From the NCBI GenBank assembly GCA_030248135.1, contig JASANC010004743.1, positions 1 through 64,000 on the forward strand: 64,000 nt of DNA, given 5' to 3'. A program made the translations under genes and the position numbers. The notes below the pieces were generated by a model. The model saw only the letters and a program-made list of their open reading frames with translations. It ran no database searches and had not been told where the DNA came from. The stretch's first letter is position 1, and every line of letters starts with the position of its first letter. Positions 25,826 to 37,746 of the stretch are shown one piece after another. The DNA comes from Theristus sp. LFF4_11 (lineage: Eukaryota > Nematoda > Chromadorea > Monhysterida > Xyalidae).

Positions 25826-26774
25826 CACCGGAGAAACGGCAATTCTAATGCTTTGAGAAGCAAAACAATGCACCTCAGAAGCAATGTAATGCTGCAACAA
25901 AAATGCGCAATTTTCTAAGCTTTATTTTGGTAGAAAGTAGCATTTTTGTAGGTAGCATTACTTTGGCAATAAAATCAAAAAAAAAGCTGAAGCTTTTTTG
26001 GGCATTTTTTTGGCGCTTTTTTGCAGCATTTTTATAGTGCTGGTGCACCCTGTATACACGGTGTTGCGTTGTTTTGTAAATACCACACTTAGTCAAAATT
26101 TGACCTGCTCTCTGCATGCATTTGACCGTCGTCTGCAAGGTTTGCTGCACACTAACTTTGCTGGCAATTGCTGGCCACCAAAAGCCAAAAATAAGACCCA
26201 ATGCCCTCGGTTATGTCAGATTTGTCCTAAGGTCATAAAACTACATGAAGTATCTAAAAAATAGCTCAGAGGAAAGAAAGTTACTGGTAACCAATTTTAC
26301 AAAGATGTGGCAACTTGAGAGTATCATCAATGAAAGGGCAACAACAGAAAAAGCTGCAACAAAACGATGTTCACAGAGAGCGACACTGGTTATTTCTGAA
26401 TTATTGGCAAGCATCCAATGATAATATCTAACAAGGCACAAGTTGGAAAAAAATCCTTGCATTCACCTGTCGAGTTGCAACTTTTCTACCAAAATAAAGC
26501 TGCGTTTAACCACAAAAATGCTTTCACCGCAGCAGCTGAAAAAATGCTCTGAAAAAAAGCTGTTGCTTTTTTTTGAAAAAAGCTATGAAAAAAAGCGCTT
26601 TATTTTGAAAAAAGAAAAACAAAAATGCTTGTAATGCTGTTAAAGAAATGCGCTTTATCTGCAGGTGTTCCATTGTAAAGCCTACAGAATGGCGCATTTT
26701 CTTTACAGCATTAAATCGCTTCTGAGGTGCTTTGTTTTGCTTCTCAAAGCATTAGAATTGCCGTTTCTCCGGTG
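25826..26774. mobile_element. Inverted-repeat element, about 950 bp
   Basis: The left end CACCGGAGAAACGGCAATTC (25826) continues for roughly 90 bp and is matched in reverse complement at the right end (about 26690-26774). The arms contain AGAAGCAAAACAATGC-like words. The interior is rich in AAAAAAGC runs and has no transposase frame. Non-autonomous DNA transposon. Confidence 0.65.
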
Positions 26775-27778
26775 AAAGCCGCGAGTCGATTGTACGCAAC
26801 AAGCCTGCGCATTCAAACCTGTCGCTCGCTGATTGGATGCATCTGTGTCTGTGCAGCCAATCAGCTCATCACATCTCACATCAAGCAGCCGCTCGCAATC
26901 AATCGTGTGTTCCGAATGTAAAAAAACGTGTTCTCGAATTTTTGCTATTTCCAGAAAATAATGCACAGACGAGAAACATCTGTTTTGCCTGAATGAACAT
27001 TGCCATTTGGTTTCGGTGTGAAACTTCGACTTTATAACCATTGTCCTTCCTTTGTGTCCAATTTTTTTGGTGGAACGCATTTGCAAAAGCAGATCACACA
27101 GTGCGACTTCTTTTTTCATTCCGAAATTTAGAGCACCCGAAGTGAGATAACGGCAAAGCCTGAATGGACCGGGATCAGATGATAGGTCAGGTCATTTGGC
27201 CTAAAGCATTGGTCCAGAATGCTAAAGACGTTCGAAATTCCCTTTTCAATGTTTCTTTTCCCATGATATGATCCATCTCTTCCCTGAAAATACGGTATGG
27301 CCGGTTAAACATGGCAGCTTCTTTCAGGGTGCAAAGAGCGCGCGAATTTTGAATGAAAGAAAAACGACGTTCAGAAACTGAATTGTGTGCCAAATTTGAC
27401 GCGTTTTTTTAAACTAATGGATTATTCGCGCTATTCTGTTCATTCTTTATCCCTTGCACACATGATTGGGAATTACGTTGGCTTTTTTGAAAAAACAACT
27501 CCTAGTCTGCGGCTGATCCCGCCTTGATGGACTGCCTCAATTATTCGGCCATACTGTAAGTGTTTTTCAAGTTTTTCTATGTGGGTTGAATGATTTAAAA
27601 AAACCCTAAAAGTTATAACGCATAAAACAATTGAAAACTATCAACACCATACGACAGTTTCCGTCATCCCCAATATGAAAAGCGCAATTTTTTGCTGAAT
27701 TTACAAAAAAATAATAATTACGATCATATGCGATTTCAATCATTCGACTTCACTTAAACTTGATTGAATTTTCGGTTC

Positions 27779-30633
27779 TCAGTTGCGGAAATGAATGCGA
27801 TGGATTTTCTTCGCCTTCTTGGGTGGCGGTGGTTCCTTCGGCTCCTCCGGTGGCGCACAATATTTCGCGCATTCTGAAAATGTTTTCCGCGCATTTCCGT
27901 AAGCTGGTAAAAATTCTGCAGTCAAATAACTTGGCGGCGTGTTTTCTTTCTCTGAGTCCGGTGTGCATGCCGTTTTTCATAGCGCCAGCAGTGTCTCGTT
28001 TTTTCCAAAAAGTTCACACGTTAATTATACCCAATTAACAAAATGCCGGCATATGAGTTGAGGAAAAACTCGGATTAAAAAAACTATTGTTGCTGAACAC
28101 GCTAATGGGGCTTTGAGAAAATGCGGTGCCGAAGGAATCCGACTTGAAAAATCAGGAACACCTTTCTGGACACAAAACGAACAACAAACGTACGCGTTTT
28201 TGCGAACACATACGGCTGAATGTAGTACTGGTCAGCTTTGCATGTCTCCTGGGCGCCCTTTAGCTCAAAGTTGCACTCACACTCGTCAACACACTGTTCG
28301 GTGTAGCATTTTTGTGGCATTCTAAGAAGAAAAAACGTGTCCGTCATGCGTTGTGAAACATTATGAACGCTGGTATTATTCACGCAAAAAAAGGTCAGGG
28401 CTGGGCTACTCCCGGGGCTGTTCGCACCGCCCTGCTACCGTAATGTCTTGCAAATACAGAGATCTTGTATGGCCGAGAAAATCAGTTTTTTTTGAAAAAA
28501 ATGGAATTTTGTGGTACCGTTCCCACAAGCGATTGGAAGTCTCATAAAAAAGATATTATTCGTCGTTTTTCAGATTTTTTTTTCCAGAAGTTACTGGGTT
28601 TTAGCACATTTCTGGTCCAACGAAAACAAAACGCGCTTACTCCAAATCGTAGCACTTTGAATAGTCGACGTCGTCGCTGCATTTGCTTTTTTCTTCGCAC
28701 CTATATATGGTAAAAGTATGATTAATTGTTTAAAAAATGTATGATGGGCAAAATAGTGCCGAAACAAAAACGCAGGCGCACACGGCACACCACACCATAC
28801 GTACATGTGCGTTTAAACTACGTACTACAGAACTCGCGGAAGAAAAAAAAGACTGGAATCGGTGCTGCATAAAAACATATTAACCGCAGATAACAGTGTC
28901 TGATTTCAACACCAGACTCGTTACAATCGTGTAAAGTAACAGGTGTAGACAAACATACTTAACCAAACCGCCCGTCTTTGAATGTGCGCGTGCATTGCTT
29001 CAGTTACACATTGGAGAACAGTGCGCCGGATGTATAACAGTCAGCAACCATTACCAGACGTAATCCTCGTCGCCGGGCGGTGCCGGTGGCTCCTCGCCGT
29101 CGGAATCGCCTCCCAACGGACGCTTGCAAATGTCCGATGTGAGTTTTCCTTTGACGCACGCGGCGACTTCCTCCGGGATCCAGTAAGGCATCGGAGCACT
29201 GAGGTTCTTCAAACGACGCGTTTTCAGCATGCTTCTCGCTCTCAACATTCTCGTTTCGTGCTTGTGCAGACGACGGCGATGATGACGCAGTTCGTTGCCT
29301 TCAACCTTGTCCTTGTCGCCACCCTCTGTCGGGCATCTGAAACAAAAGAGCAAGATGTGAGCTGGTCTCGAATTTTTTTGTTCTCTGGAAATCACTACAT
29401 GCGCAAGAATTGCCGATCATCGTTCCTGCTACCGTTCGGTACACTGAGAAAGATGCTAATATACTCTGTTGCATTCTCTCTGTTTACGTTTTTTTGCGCA
29501 GAATTACGGCGGGTCCCTGTTGGCAACATACAGTGTAACCAACTTTATGCCCTTCTCGCATTCAGTCACTTTTGCAGCGATGTCGTCGTAGCATTTCTGA
29601 ATTTCCTTCTCTTTCTTGACGCATTCGTCCGAGACTGCCCAGCACGACACGGCGAAAACCTGACGCAAGAAAAGTGTGCAACATGACACGCGCGCTGATT
29701 GGCTGGAAATGCGACACACGTCCGGTCAATAATGAAAACTCTCTGAAAGACCCGAATCACTATCACCAATGGGGCAGCAACGATGAATGTGACCGGAGAA
29801 GCTGCCCCACGTGTAATGTCCCAAATATATGGCACTAATTTTACTTTATCGACAAACGACACTTTTGCATCATTCGTTTCGTTCATCACTTCATAGCGAC
29901 CAGAAAAACACCAACATCGAGATATACCGTATTACCCCCATTAAACCCCCCCCCCCCACCATTAATCCCCCCCACCAATAAACCCCCACCCCCCCGACCA
30001 GTTTCCGAATAATCCCCCCCCCACAAATAATCCCCCATGGGGGATTATTGGAGACCTGTTTGAAACACATACCCAGCGAATTCAGTGGCTGGTTGCAGTG
30101 AAAATGATGAAATTGTGCTACCAAAGGCCCCAAATAGGTGAGTTAATAGTAATTTCATCACAAAAGGCTGTTATAAAAGGAAATTTCTATGTAGAGTAGA
30201 AGTTTCTGCGACTTTCTTGCCTGCCATGCAAGGTATTTTTGCCATTTTTCAACAAACCCCCACCCCTAGAATTTTTTGTAAAATAAACCCCCCCCCCCAC
30301 CAATAATCCCCCCCCCCCCACCAATAAACCCCCACCCCTAAAAGTCGCTGACGTATTAATCCCCCATGGGGGTTTATTGGGGGTAATACGGTAGCCAAAG
30401 TCACTGATTCGCCCAGAGAGTTTGAAAACTAGAATTGACTGCAGCCAATCAGCTTGTTATATTACTGAGAGTACTTTACACTGTTGCAATCTTTTACCAG
30501 TATTCTTCACAGGTAATGCTAGATTTTATGCATCATCTGTCAGCTTCCCTTTTTTTGTAACACTGCAACCGTGTTGAATGTAGAATGGAAAACTCACGGC
30601 AAGAAACGCGACGAAGAACACGCTTGAGTGCAT
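27779..30633 (-). CDS. Secreted cysteine-rich protein, tandem family copy A
   Basis: Six exons in descending order: 30633-30598, 29659-29544, 29336-29055, 28700-28641, 28321-28194 and 27873-27779, about 238 residues, all junction phases matching (0, 2, 2, 2, 1). Exon 1 plus the start of exon 2 give a signal peptide (MHSSVFFVAFLAVFAVS). The mature part has 17 cysteines: four in exon 2 (SCW, DEC, KCYDD, TECEK), three in exon 3, which also has a basic stretch RHHRRRLHKHETR and an acidic-proline end, three in exon 4 (CEEKSKCSDDVDYSKC), five in exon 5 (QKCYTEQCVDECECNFELK) and two in exon 6 (CAKYCAPPEEPKEPPPPKK). Paralogous to copies B and C. No known family is recognised; an extracellular, disulfide-bonded role is inferred. 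The exon 3 donor overlaps an in-frame TAA, so intron retention would truncate the protein. Confidence 0.75.
29927..30391. mobile_element. TA-flanked MITE with CCGTATTACC ends and C/G-rich arms, copy 1
   Basis: Ends are CCGTATTACC and its complement, flanked on both sides by TA. Inside each arm are runs such as CCCCCACCAATAA and the palindrome CCCCCATGGGGG. A second copy with the same ends and similar middle (AAATTTCTATG..., GGCCCC...) lies at 49247-49694. TA flanks suggest the Tc1/mariner group. It sits upstream of exon 2 of copy A, in its first intron. Confidence 0.75.
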
Positions 30634-31546
30634 GGTTGTTGCTTTGTGATATAGAAAAATCCAGTCGTCACGAGAGACAACAGTAAAGTGAAATCGAAAA
30701 CACCGACGAATAAACTCAAACACCAAAATGGGGGGGCCGGTGTGTGTGTGTGTCGGGGGGTGTGAAAAATCTATGGCGACACGCATATTGTGTTGTTTAT
30801 ATAAATTCGGACAACGGGGGTGGTGAGTGAATGAGCGATTACACTCCGATCACACGCGGGGAACTGCCACCGCGGGCGTGCTTCAAACCGTCGCCGCGGT
30901 TCGGTGCGGCTGGTCTGCGCAGCGAAACAGCACATCTAGCCCGCAGCTTTGCGAGTGTTTTTTTTTTTTATGTTTTTTTTTTTAATTTTTTTTTTGTTTT
31001 TGTTGTGTGGGTTTTTTTTAATGTTGTGAAATGTTATTGTTTTTCTTTTGCGTTTTTTTTTGAAGTTGATGTTTTTTTTGTGCGTTTTTGGCATTTGCAA
31101 ACGCAGATCACACAGTGCGGCTTCTTTTTCATTCCGAAATTTAGAGCATGCGAACTGAGAAAAACGGCAATGCCTGAGAGGACCGGGATTGGGTGGTCGC
31201 TAGGGTCATTTGGTGAAAGCATTGGTCCGGAATGCTAAAGACGTTCTCAATTCGAGTTTCAAGGTTTCAAAACTTTTTCCAATTATATGAAGCCTCTAAA
31301 AATCAGACAGTGTATGGTAAATGATGTGTGTTTAAGTTTTCTTACGTGGGTTAATTGATTTGAAGAGCTTAAAAATTGAAACATATAGCACAATTGAAAA
31401 TTACATATCATTTATCTATCAGCACCACACGAGTTTCTGTCATCTACGGAAAAGTGCAAATTTTGCTGAATTGACGAAAAAACCGTTCAAATCAGATCCA
31501 GTTTCAATCACTCGACTTCACTTAAACTTGATTGAATTTTCGGTTC
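30634..31546. other. Spacer between secreted-protein copies A and B
   Basis: Holds the presumed copy A promoter. A long T/GT-rich run lies at 30958-31080. The stretch 31089-31270 is clearly homologous to 27080-27255, downstream of copy A (shared CAGATCACACAGTGCG and CATTGGTCC...AATGCTAAAGACGTT), showing that the duplicated unit extended several hundred bases past the stop codon. Confidence 0.6.
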
Positions 31547-34301
31547 TCAGTTGCGGAAATGAATGCGATGGCTTCTCTTCGTCTTCTTGGGTGGCGGTGG
31601 CTCTTTCGGCTCCTCCGGTGGTGCGCAGTATTTCGCGCATTCTGAAAATGTTTTCCGCATTTCCTTGAGCTTGAGAAAAATTGGCAGTCAAATAAATTGA
31701 GTCCTGTGTGTGCATTGGATTCAGTGCCGTTTTTCTGAGCGTCCGTGTCGTTTTTACCTAAAACTTCACGTTAATTACCCAATTATTAGGATGCCGGCGT
31801 ATATATTTTAGATAACCTCGGATTAAAAAAACATATTATTGCTGAACGAACACGTTGATGGGACTTCGAGAAAATATGTGTGTTGTCGAGTGAAACCGAC
31901 TTGAAAAATCTGGAACACCTTTCTGGACACAAAAAGCACAACAAACGTACGCGTTTTTGCGAACACATACGGCTGAATGTAGTACTGGTCAGCTTTGCAT
32001 GTCTCCTGGGCGCCCTTCAACTCAAAGTTGCACTGGCAGTCAGCCACACACTGTTCGGTGAAGCATTTTTCCGGCATTCTAAAGACAAAAAAATTGGTGC
32101 GCGGTATTGATTGTCTGCGTGTAGTCGCTTGCCGATGTTGTTTGGTGGTTGACTTTAAGGCTGCACGACTATTGTACGGTATGCTTAATCACGCAGTAAA
32201 CGTTTTTTTATCTCGTTTCCTATAACGGTAATAAAAACGCCCGAGAAGTGAACAAGTGAACTGTCACTTACTCGCGCGAACAAAAACAAAAGAAGCGCTT
32301 ACTGTAAGTCGTAGCACTTTGAATAGTCGACGTCGTCGCTGCATTTGCTTTTTTCTTCGCACCTATATGTGGTGAAAGGTATGCTGTATAATGAGGTATA
32401 TCTGTATATCTGATACTACATATGTATATGTACGTACCAGTCTAACTCAATAACATATCCAACTAGCTGATTGGTTGTGGTCACGTAACGCATGCGTTCC
32501 ATGCAAACCATACTCCGATGAACTCGGCAATTCCTGCACAGACTGCATGCACCACCCAATCAGCTAGGTGGATATGTTATGGTGTTAGACCATTATTGTT
32601 TCAGGAGCATCCGAGGCACAAAAGTTTTACACCCTTACGAAAGACCGCACAACCGAACCAAACCCGTAAAACGTCACCGCACGGCGATGCGTCTGCCGTT
32701 ACCTGAATTTTGAATTCCGTGAAACATGTTCCTATCCCCATGCGCAAACGCACTGAGCCTTGGATCCAAATAAAAGATGTAATAAAAACATGATGGAGTG
32801 AAACCGCGTGCACCGGTCTGCAGGTGCAAAAGCACGCTTTCTTATACCAAACGCTCGGCGGCAGTGGCGGTGGCTGCTCATTGTCACCATCGCCACCCAG
32901 CTGCCGTCTGCAATTGTCGGTCGTCAGTTTTCCCGTGACGCAGCTGGCGACCTCCTTTGGTATCGCGTAGTACAACCGTGGCGGCGTGTTCGTCAAACGG
33001 CGCCGTCGATTGTTATCGTCGTCGTTGCGTCCGTTTCGTTCGTCGTCGTCCGTCGTTCCACCGCCGCCCACTCTCCATTTGATGTTGATTTTGTTGTGCA
33101 AACGATGACGACGCACTTCGTTGTTGCCTTCCACGTCACCACCGTCCGTTGGTGGACATCTGAAAAAACAATACGAATACAGAGAAACTATTGCGGTTGT
33201 CAGTGGCTAGAGATTGTTGTGGCGTTGCTGCATGTTTCTCAATTTCTCAATTTATTTCCAACTCAACACGCCCGCGCGAAGGCGGTGACGACCAGAAAAT
33301 AAAACAGTCGGAAAGTGATGCTGGTACGCTCCCCAGGTTGTTGTTGTTGTTGTGATTTTTAGGCGATGGTTTTAGCCAGGGCTAACCCAGAGAAGCGTAC
33401 AGAACGCCATTGAGTAGGGCGCCCATCGAGTTTCCTCTGTCATTAAGTGCCTATACACCCCTCGGCGGGACTCGATCCCCCGAGCGCACAGACTGTAGTC
33501 TAACGCACTACCACCAGGCCACGAGGGTGACAAGTGGTACACTCCCTGGCATCCGCCCAGGCGCTAAACGTGCGCGTGCCATTTGTCGCGGAGCTCGCAG
33601 GAAACGCAGCCATAATCACTGCCATGCAGCTCTCAGCGCAACGCCGAGCTGGTGATGAGTTACAACAACAACCAAAAACAGTCTTTATATCGCAAGAAAA
33701 GATGAGCCCTGTGTGAAAAGTACAGTTCCAAAAACAGTTCTACAAAATCTTGAGGTGTGTTGTAACTTTCCTCGAAAATCAAAATGATCCATTTCCCAGT
33801 GTGCAAATGGAGAGCTATTGGTCTGCAACAACGAGTGTCTTCGTTTTCCAGCCTGGTACGTCCTACTTGTCACTTACTTTATCGCTTTTTCGCATTCAAG
33901 CACCTTTGCCGAGACGTCATCATAACACTTTTTGATTTCCTTGTCTTTGTTGATGCATTCTTCAGATGAGAAAGCCCAGCACGACGCAGTGAACGCCTGA
34001 CAAATGTGCGCAAACGCCGATTGGCTGCCTTACAATACAGTACGACCAATCAGCGTACAAAGAGCGTTCAAAGCGCACAAAAAGCCGAATAGTGCATGTG
34101 CCTGCATTCTTGTTCTAAGTTGAATTTAAGAGGTTTTAGTCAAGCTTAGCGGGTTGACGAAACAGCAAATGCTGGATAACCAATCAACGTACTGTACATA
34201 TTTTTGTTTTTTAACCTAGTAGCCAATCAGTTCGCTGATTTTGGTAAACGTTTTCCTGTACTCACCACCAGAAATGCGACGAAAAAACCACTAGTGTGCA
34301 T
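31547..34301 (-). CDS. Secreted cysteine-rich protein, tandem family copy B
   Basis: Six exons: 34301-34266, 33996-33878, 33159-32848, 32362-32303, 32078-31951 and 31641-31547, about 249 residues, same phases as copy A. Exons 4, 5 and 6 have the same length as in copy A (60, 128 and 95 bases) and near-identical sequence; exon 3 is longer, with an Arg/Asp/Asn-rich insert (DDDERNGRNDDDNNRRRR) and a proline-rich end. The 17 cysteines align with copy A. The signal peptide reads MHTSGFFVAFLV and continues AFTAS. The shared C-terminal tail ends RIHFRN. The exon 3 donor (TG|GTATAAG) lacks the overlapping stop found in copy A. Function unknown; secretion is inferred from the leader. Confidence 0.75.
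32437..32593. repeat. Palindromic MITE, diverged member of the CAGTC family
   Basis: Begins CCAGTCTAACTCAATAAC and ends with GTTATGGTGTTAGACC, with the internal words AGCTGATTGGTTG and GCATGC shared with the 180-bp CAGTC-ended MITEs further right. Lies in intron 3 of copy B. Confidence 0.55.
33339..33527 (-). mobile_element. tRNA-derived SINE, copy 3
   Basis: The most complete copy. On the minus strand: TGGCCTGGTGGTAGTGCG, then GGGGGATCGAGTCC, the shared body, and a tail of repeated AAC (GTTGTTGTTGTTGTT on +, near 33340). It lies between exons 2 and 3 of copy B. Confidence 0.8.
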
Positions 34302-34424
34302 GGTTTGTTGATTTGCACGTTGTGTCACACACTCGTTTTGTTCAAGTTGCAAAAATACACAACAGTGAAAGTTGAAGTTGGAAAACGTCAAAAAGACACA
34401 GAAGACATGTTCCGAGCGTTTCAG

Positions 34425-34842
34425 GAGGAAACGCCCAATTTTTTTTGCAACGATTAGGATCTATTTAGTAATTTCTGTTTGCGGTGTGCGATTTGAGACG
34501 ATAAAAACGCGGCAAATGTGTTCGGTTCAAAATGTGTAAATGCAGCTGAAATCATAGCTCGCTGATTGGCTGTATTGCGAGTCTGTGTGACCCGATCCAG
34601 CGCACCAGCCAGTCAGCATATCGCAAATGCTTCGACTGCAGTAAACAAGTTTGTTTTTCAACGGAAAAATATAAACAGGTTTCTCTGTTTCATTCGCTTC
34701 TATTCATGACGACACATACAACTGTAGTGTAAAAACTGCACATTTTTTTACCAGTTCAGTATTAGAAATTTGACTGCCTTTTGAGGTCGTCTTTTTAATT
34801 CATAAAATCTTAGTGTACACCTGCTGCGGTGGTTCATTTTAT
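34425..34842 (+). repeat. Direct repeat, left copy (partner 37747-38163)
   Basis: About 417 bp beginning GAGGAAACGCCCAATTTT and ending GGTGGTTCATTTT are repeated almost base for base at 37747-38163, with only a few differences (for example CAGCATATCGC against CAATATACCGC). The left copy stops just before the G run at 34847; the right copy starts just after the LINE coding sequence. Confidence 0.9.
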
Positions 34843-34846
34843 CTCC

Positions 34847-35348
34847 GGGGGGGGGGGGGGGGTGGGGGGGGGGGGGGGGAGAGGGGAGAAGGAGAGGAAG
34901 AGGGAGAGGAGGAGGGAGGGGGAGAGTGGAGGGGGGAGAGGATGGTGAGATGTAGGAAGAGATAAGGAATGGAAGAGGTTGTTTTGTGTGATAGAGGAGG
35001 AAGGGGGGGAGATAAAGGGGAGGAGGATAGAATGTGTTGTTTGGGGGAGGGTGTAGAGGAATAAGGGGTTGGGATTTAGAAGTTGTTTGTTTTAGGTGGG
35101 GTGAGTAGGGTTTGTGGGTGTTTTGGGGTGGGTGGAGAGAGAGAATAGGGGTTGAGGATATAGAGTTTTGTTTTTTAGAGGTTAGAGAGGGGAGAGATAT
35201 TATGAGTTGGGTTTGTTGTTAGTGTGTTTGATTTTGGGGAGGTTAGGGAGGGGATTAGGGGGTGTTTTGGGTTTTAGAAGTGTTGTTTGAATGAAGTGTG
35301 AGAGATTGTTTTATGTATTTTTGAATTAAGGTTGTTTTGTTGTTAAAA
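34847..35348. other. 502-base tract with no cytosine (probable assembly fault)
   Basis: No C occurs on the + strand between the C at 34846 and the C at 35349. The tract opens with almost pure G, passes into G/A, then G/T-rich sequence, and merges into ordinary Helitron sequence. The rest of the window has roughly one C in five bases. The graded loss of bases looks like low-quality reads or gap filling rather than biology. Confidence 0.85.
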
Positions 35349-35737
35349 CGAATTGTTTTTTTATTTTTTTAAGGAATGGCGATTGAAAATGTGAGAATTG
35401 AAAAGCTAACCAAACAAGATTAATTTTAAACTTTAGCGGGATGGCTGTTATTGATGTGATCAGAGGAGATTGTTTTTTTGATACTTTAAACGGGAAGGAC
35501 AGTGGAATGCAACTGATTAGAAAAGAATGAAAGGACAAATAAGCGACATTGAAAAGCTAATAAATGCGAGAATTGATTTTGATACTTTAATAGGGAATGG
35601 CAGTTGTTTGTTGCTGATTAAAAAGGTTGTGGATTTTGAGTCCGCGTCGTTGGCAAGGTCAAAAGGGGAAAACCAACTCAAAAATAATAGTTGTATTTAT
35701 CAGCTAACCGTGCCGTAGGCACGGGTCAATTTGCTAG
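35349..35737 (+). mobile_element. Helitron, copy 3 (3' part only)
   Basis: Ends with the same hairpin CCGTGCCGTAGGCACGG then GTCAATTTGCTAG at 35737, followed by T. Internal words (GAATGGCAGTTGTTTGTTGCTG, CATTGAAAAGCTAATAAATG) match copy 2. The 5' part is lost in, or hidden by, the cytosine-free tract. Confidence 0.75.
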
Positions 35738-36211
35738 TAAATAAAATAGCGCGATCACGAACCGACAACATCAGACAGCGCACAACGGCCACGATTGACA
35801 TTCAGGCACGATTAAATTAAGCAAGAGAAAGCAAAATAAACACGGCACAGTTGCTTTTCTTTTCTTCATCGCAGTTTTTCTCTCTTGTTTTTTTTTTCTC
35901 TTTTTTTTCTTTTTTTTCTTTTTTTTTGTTATTTTTTTGTTTATGGGCTTTTGTTTTTCCTGTGCCATCCCAAATACAGCTAACAGCAAGTGATGAGCAA
36001 CAGCAAGCAAGTAACAGTGCTAGTTAACAAAAAGAATACCCTGAACACAAAAGCCACAAGAGCACACAGAAAAAACGCGAGATAAAAAGAGCTGTGACAT
36101 GGACACACACTTGCACCAGATACAAGAAAAAAGAAAACAACACGAAACGTCGCACAAAAGAGCACATGTGATTCAAAACAAAAACGCAATCACATTCAGT
36201 TGAACATGTTT
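35738..36211. other. Spacer between Helitron 3' end and LINE
   Basis: No gene seen. A T-rich run lies at 35875-35940; the rest is A/C-rich without structure I can name. Confidence 0.4.
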
Positions 36212-37746
36212 CAAAACAAAACAAAACAAAACAAAGAGTGCTGGCGGCTGGGCGGACTCTCCTGTCTATTCCAATGCAGCAGAAAATTTACCAAAGACAA
36301 ATGAATGAATTTTTTTATATTCCTGTGTTTTGAGACGCCTCCGAAAACTGGCTGTAGTTGGTGAGGTGACAGTTTCATCAGACAAAAGATTCCAGAGATG
36401 TATGGTCCTAACGCACCAAAAAATTTTCCTGATAGTGGTCTTGTTTCTGGGAACTGCGAGTTTGAGTGAATGACCTCGAGTACCTGTTCCGGTTTGTTGA
36501 AAAATAAAGAAATCGTTCAGAAAGGGAACGAAAGTAACAGAATGGATAAATTTGTAAACCATGGTAAGGTCTGAAATGTGTCTTTGAATTATAATAGGGA
36601 GTAAGCCAGTTTGGTGAAGCCTGTCCTGGTATGATGTGTTCATTTCATAGCCGAGTAAATATTTTGTAAAAGATCTTTGTGGAGATTCAACAAGCTTATT
36701 TAGACCTATTAGAGATGAAGACCAAACAGTTGGGCAAAAATTTAGGTGGGGCAGGGCGAGTGTTTTGAACAGACGCAGCCTGAAACTTTTTGTTCTAATG
36801 CGGAAGCAGTGCTTGATGGTGCCAACTATGCTATTTGCTTTTTTGACAACGGTCCGAATATGGTCATTGAAACTCAAGGATTCATCAACAAGTACACCTA
36901 GATCTCTAATTGCTGGTGTTGATTCAATAGTTTTATTGTCTATTGTATATTGGAAATGAGGATTTTTCTTGGGTCCCACGTGGAGAATCCTTGTTTTTGA
37001 GACAGATAAATCGAGGGAGTTAAGCTTCATCCAGTTGTTTAAAGCATCAAGATCGCTTTGGATTGCAGCTCTGTCCTTCCAGTGATACACTTCTCTGTAA
37101 ATTTTAACGTCATCAGCATACAAAACACATTTAGAGTGCGATATCACTTGAGGGAGGTCATTAATGAACAGCGCAAAAAGAACTGGTCCCAGTACGCTAC
37201 CTTGGGGCACTCCGGAGGTAACCTCAACAGGTTTTGATTTAGCAGTGTTGATACGAACCCACTGGGATCGATTTTGAAGGTAGGCTTTAATCCAGTTCAA
37301 CAAATAATGTTTAATTCCAAGATCCCATAGTTTTTGAAGAAGAATGCAGTGTGAAACCGTATCGAAAGCTTTCGAGATATCCAAATAGACAACGTCAGTT
37401 CCAAAACCATCATCAAGGGATTTTGTCCAGTCATTTAGACATAGTAAGAGTTGAGTCTCCACACTGCGTCCAGGAATGAAACCAAACTGGTAGGGGGAAA
37501 AGATGTTCTCTTGTAAGCAAAAACTAATCAGTTCATCCCTTATAATTTTTTCTAAAACTTTGCATACATTTGAAGTTAGAGATATCGGTCGGTAATTATG
37601 CAAATAAGGGCTGCTAACTTTTTTCGGGATAGGTTGAACGACAGCTTGCCTCCAAAAATCGGGAACCTCGCTTCTATGCAAGGATGCATCCATGATCATA
37701 GAGAGGGGTTCGGCTAAACTAGCAGACAGTTTTTTCAAGAAAATTT
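36212..37746 (-). mobile_element. 5'-truncated CR1/Jockey-type LINE with reverse transcriptase
   Basis: The open frame runs from the junction at 37746 down to the stop at 36266 and encodes about 490 residues of a non-LTR reverse transcriptase. Visible motifs in order: VVQPIPKK, NYRPISLTSNVCKVLEKII, QFGFIPGRSVETQ, VYLDISKAFDTVSH, SGVPQGSVLGPVLFALFIND, the catalytic YADD box, and the thumb region with LGVLVDESLSFNDH. The upstream endonuclease domain is missing; the frame is still open at 37746 (PQIFLKKLS), so truncation happened there. The 3' end carries a (TTTTG)n tail (36212-36236, CAAAA on +), as in CR1-like elements. The frame is intact, so the insertion is young. Confidence 0.92.

Noticed and set aside
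29041..29686. A 234-codon + strand frame overlapping copy A
   Set aside because: It lies antisense to exons 2 and 3 of the secreted-protein gene, whose splice sites, phases and paralogues are far better evidence.
30958..31080. A coding region rich in Phe and Val on the + strand
   Set aside because: Simply a T- and GT-rich low-complexity run.
35860..36010. A lysine-rich protein on the minus strand
   Set aside because: Translation of a T-rich homopolymer run (35875-35940) with no other support.
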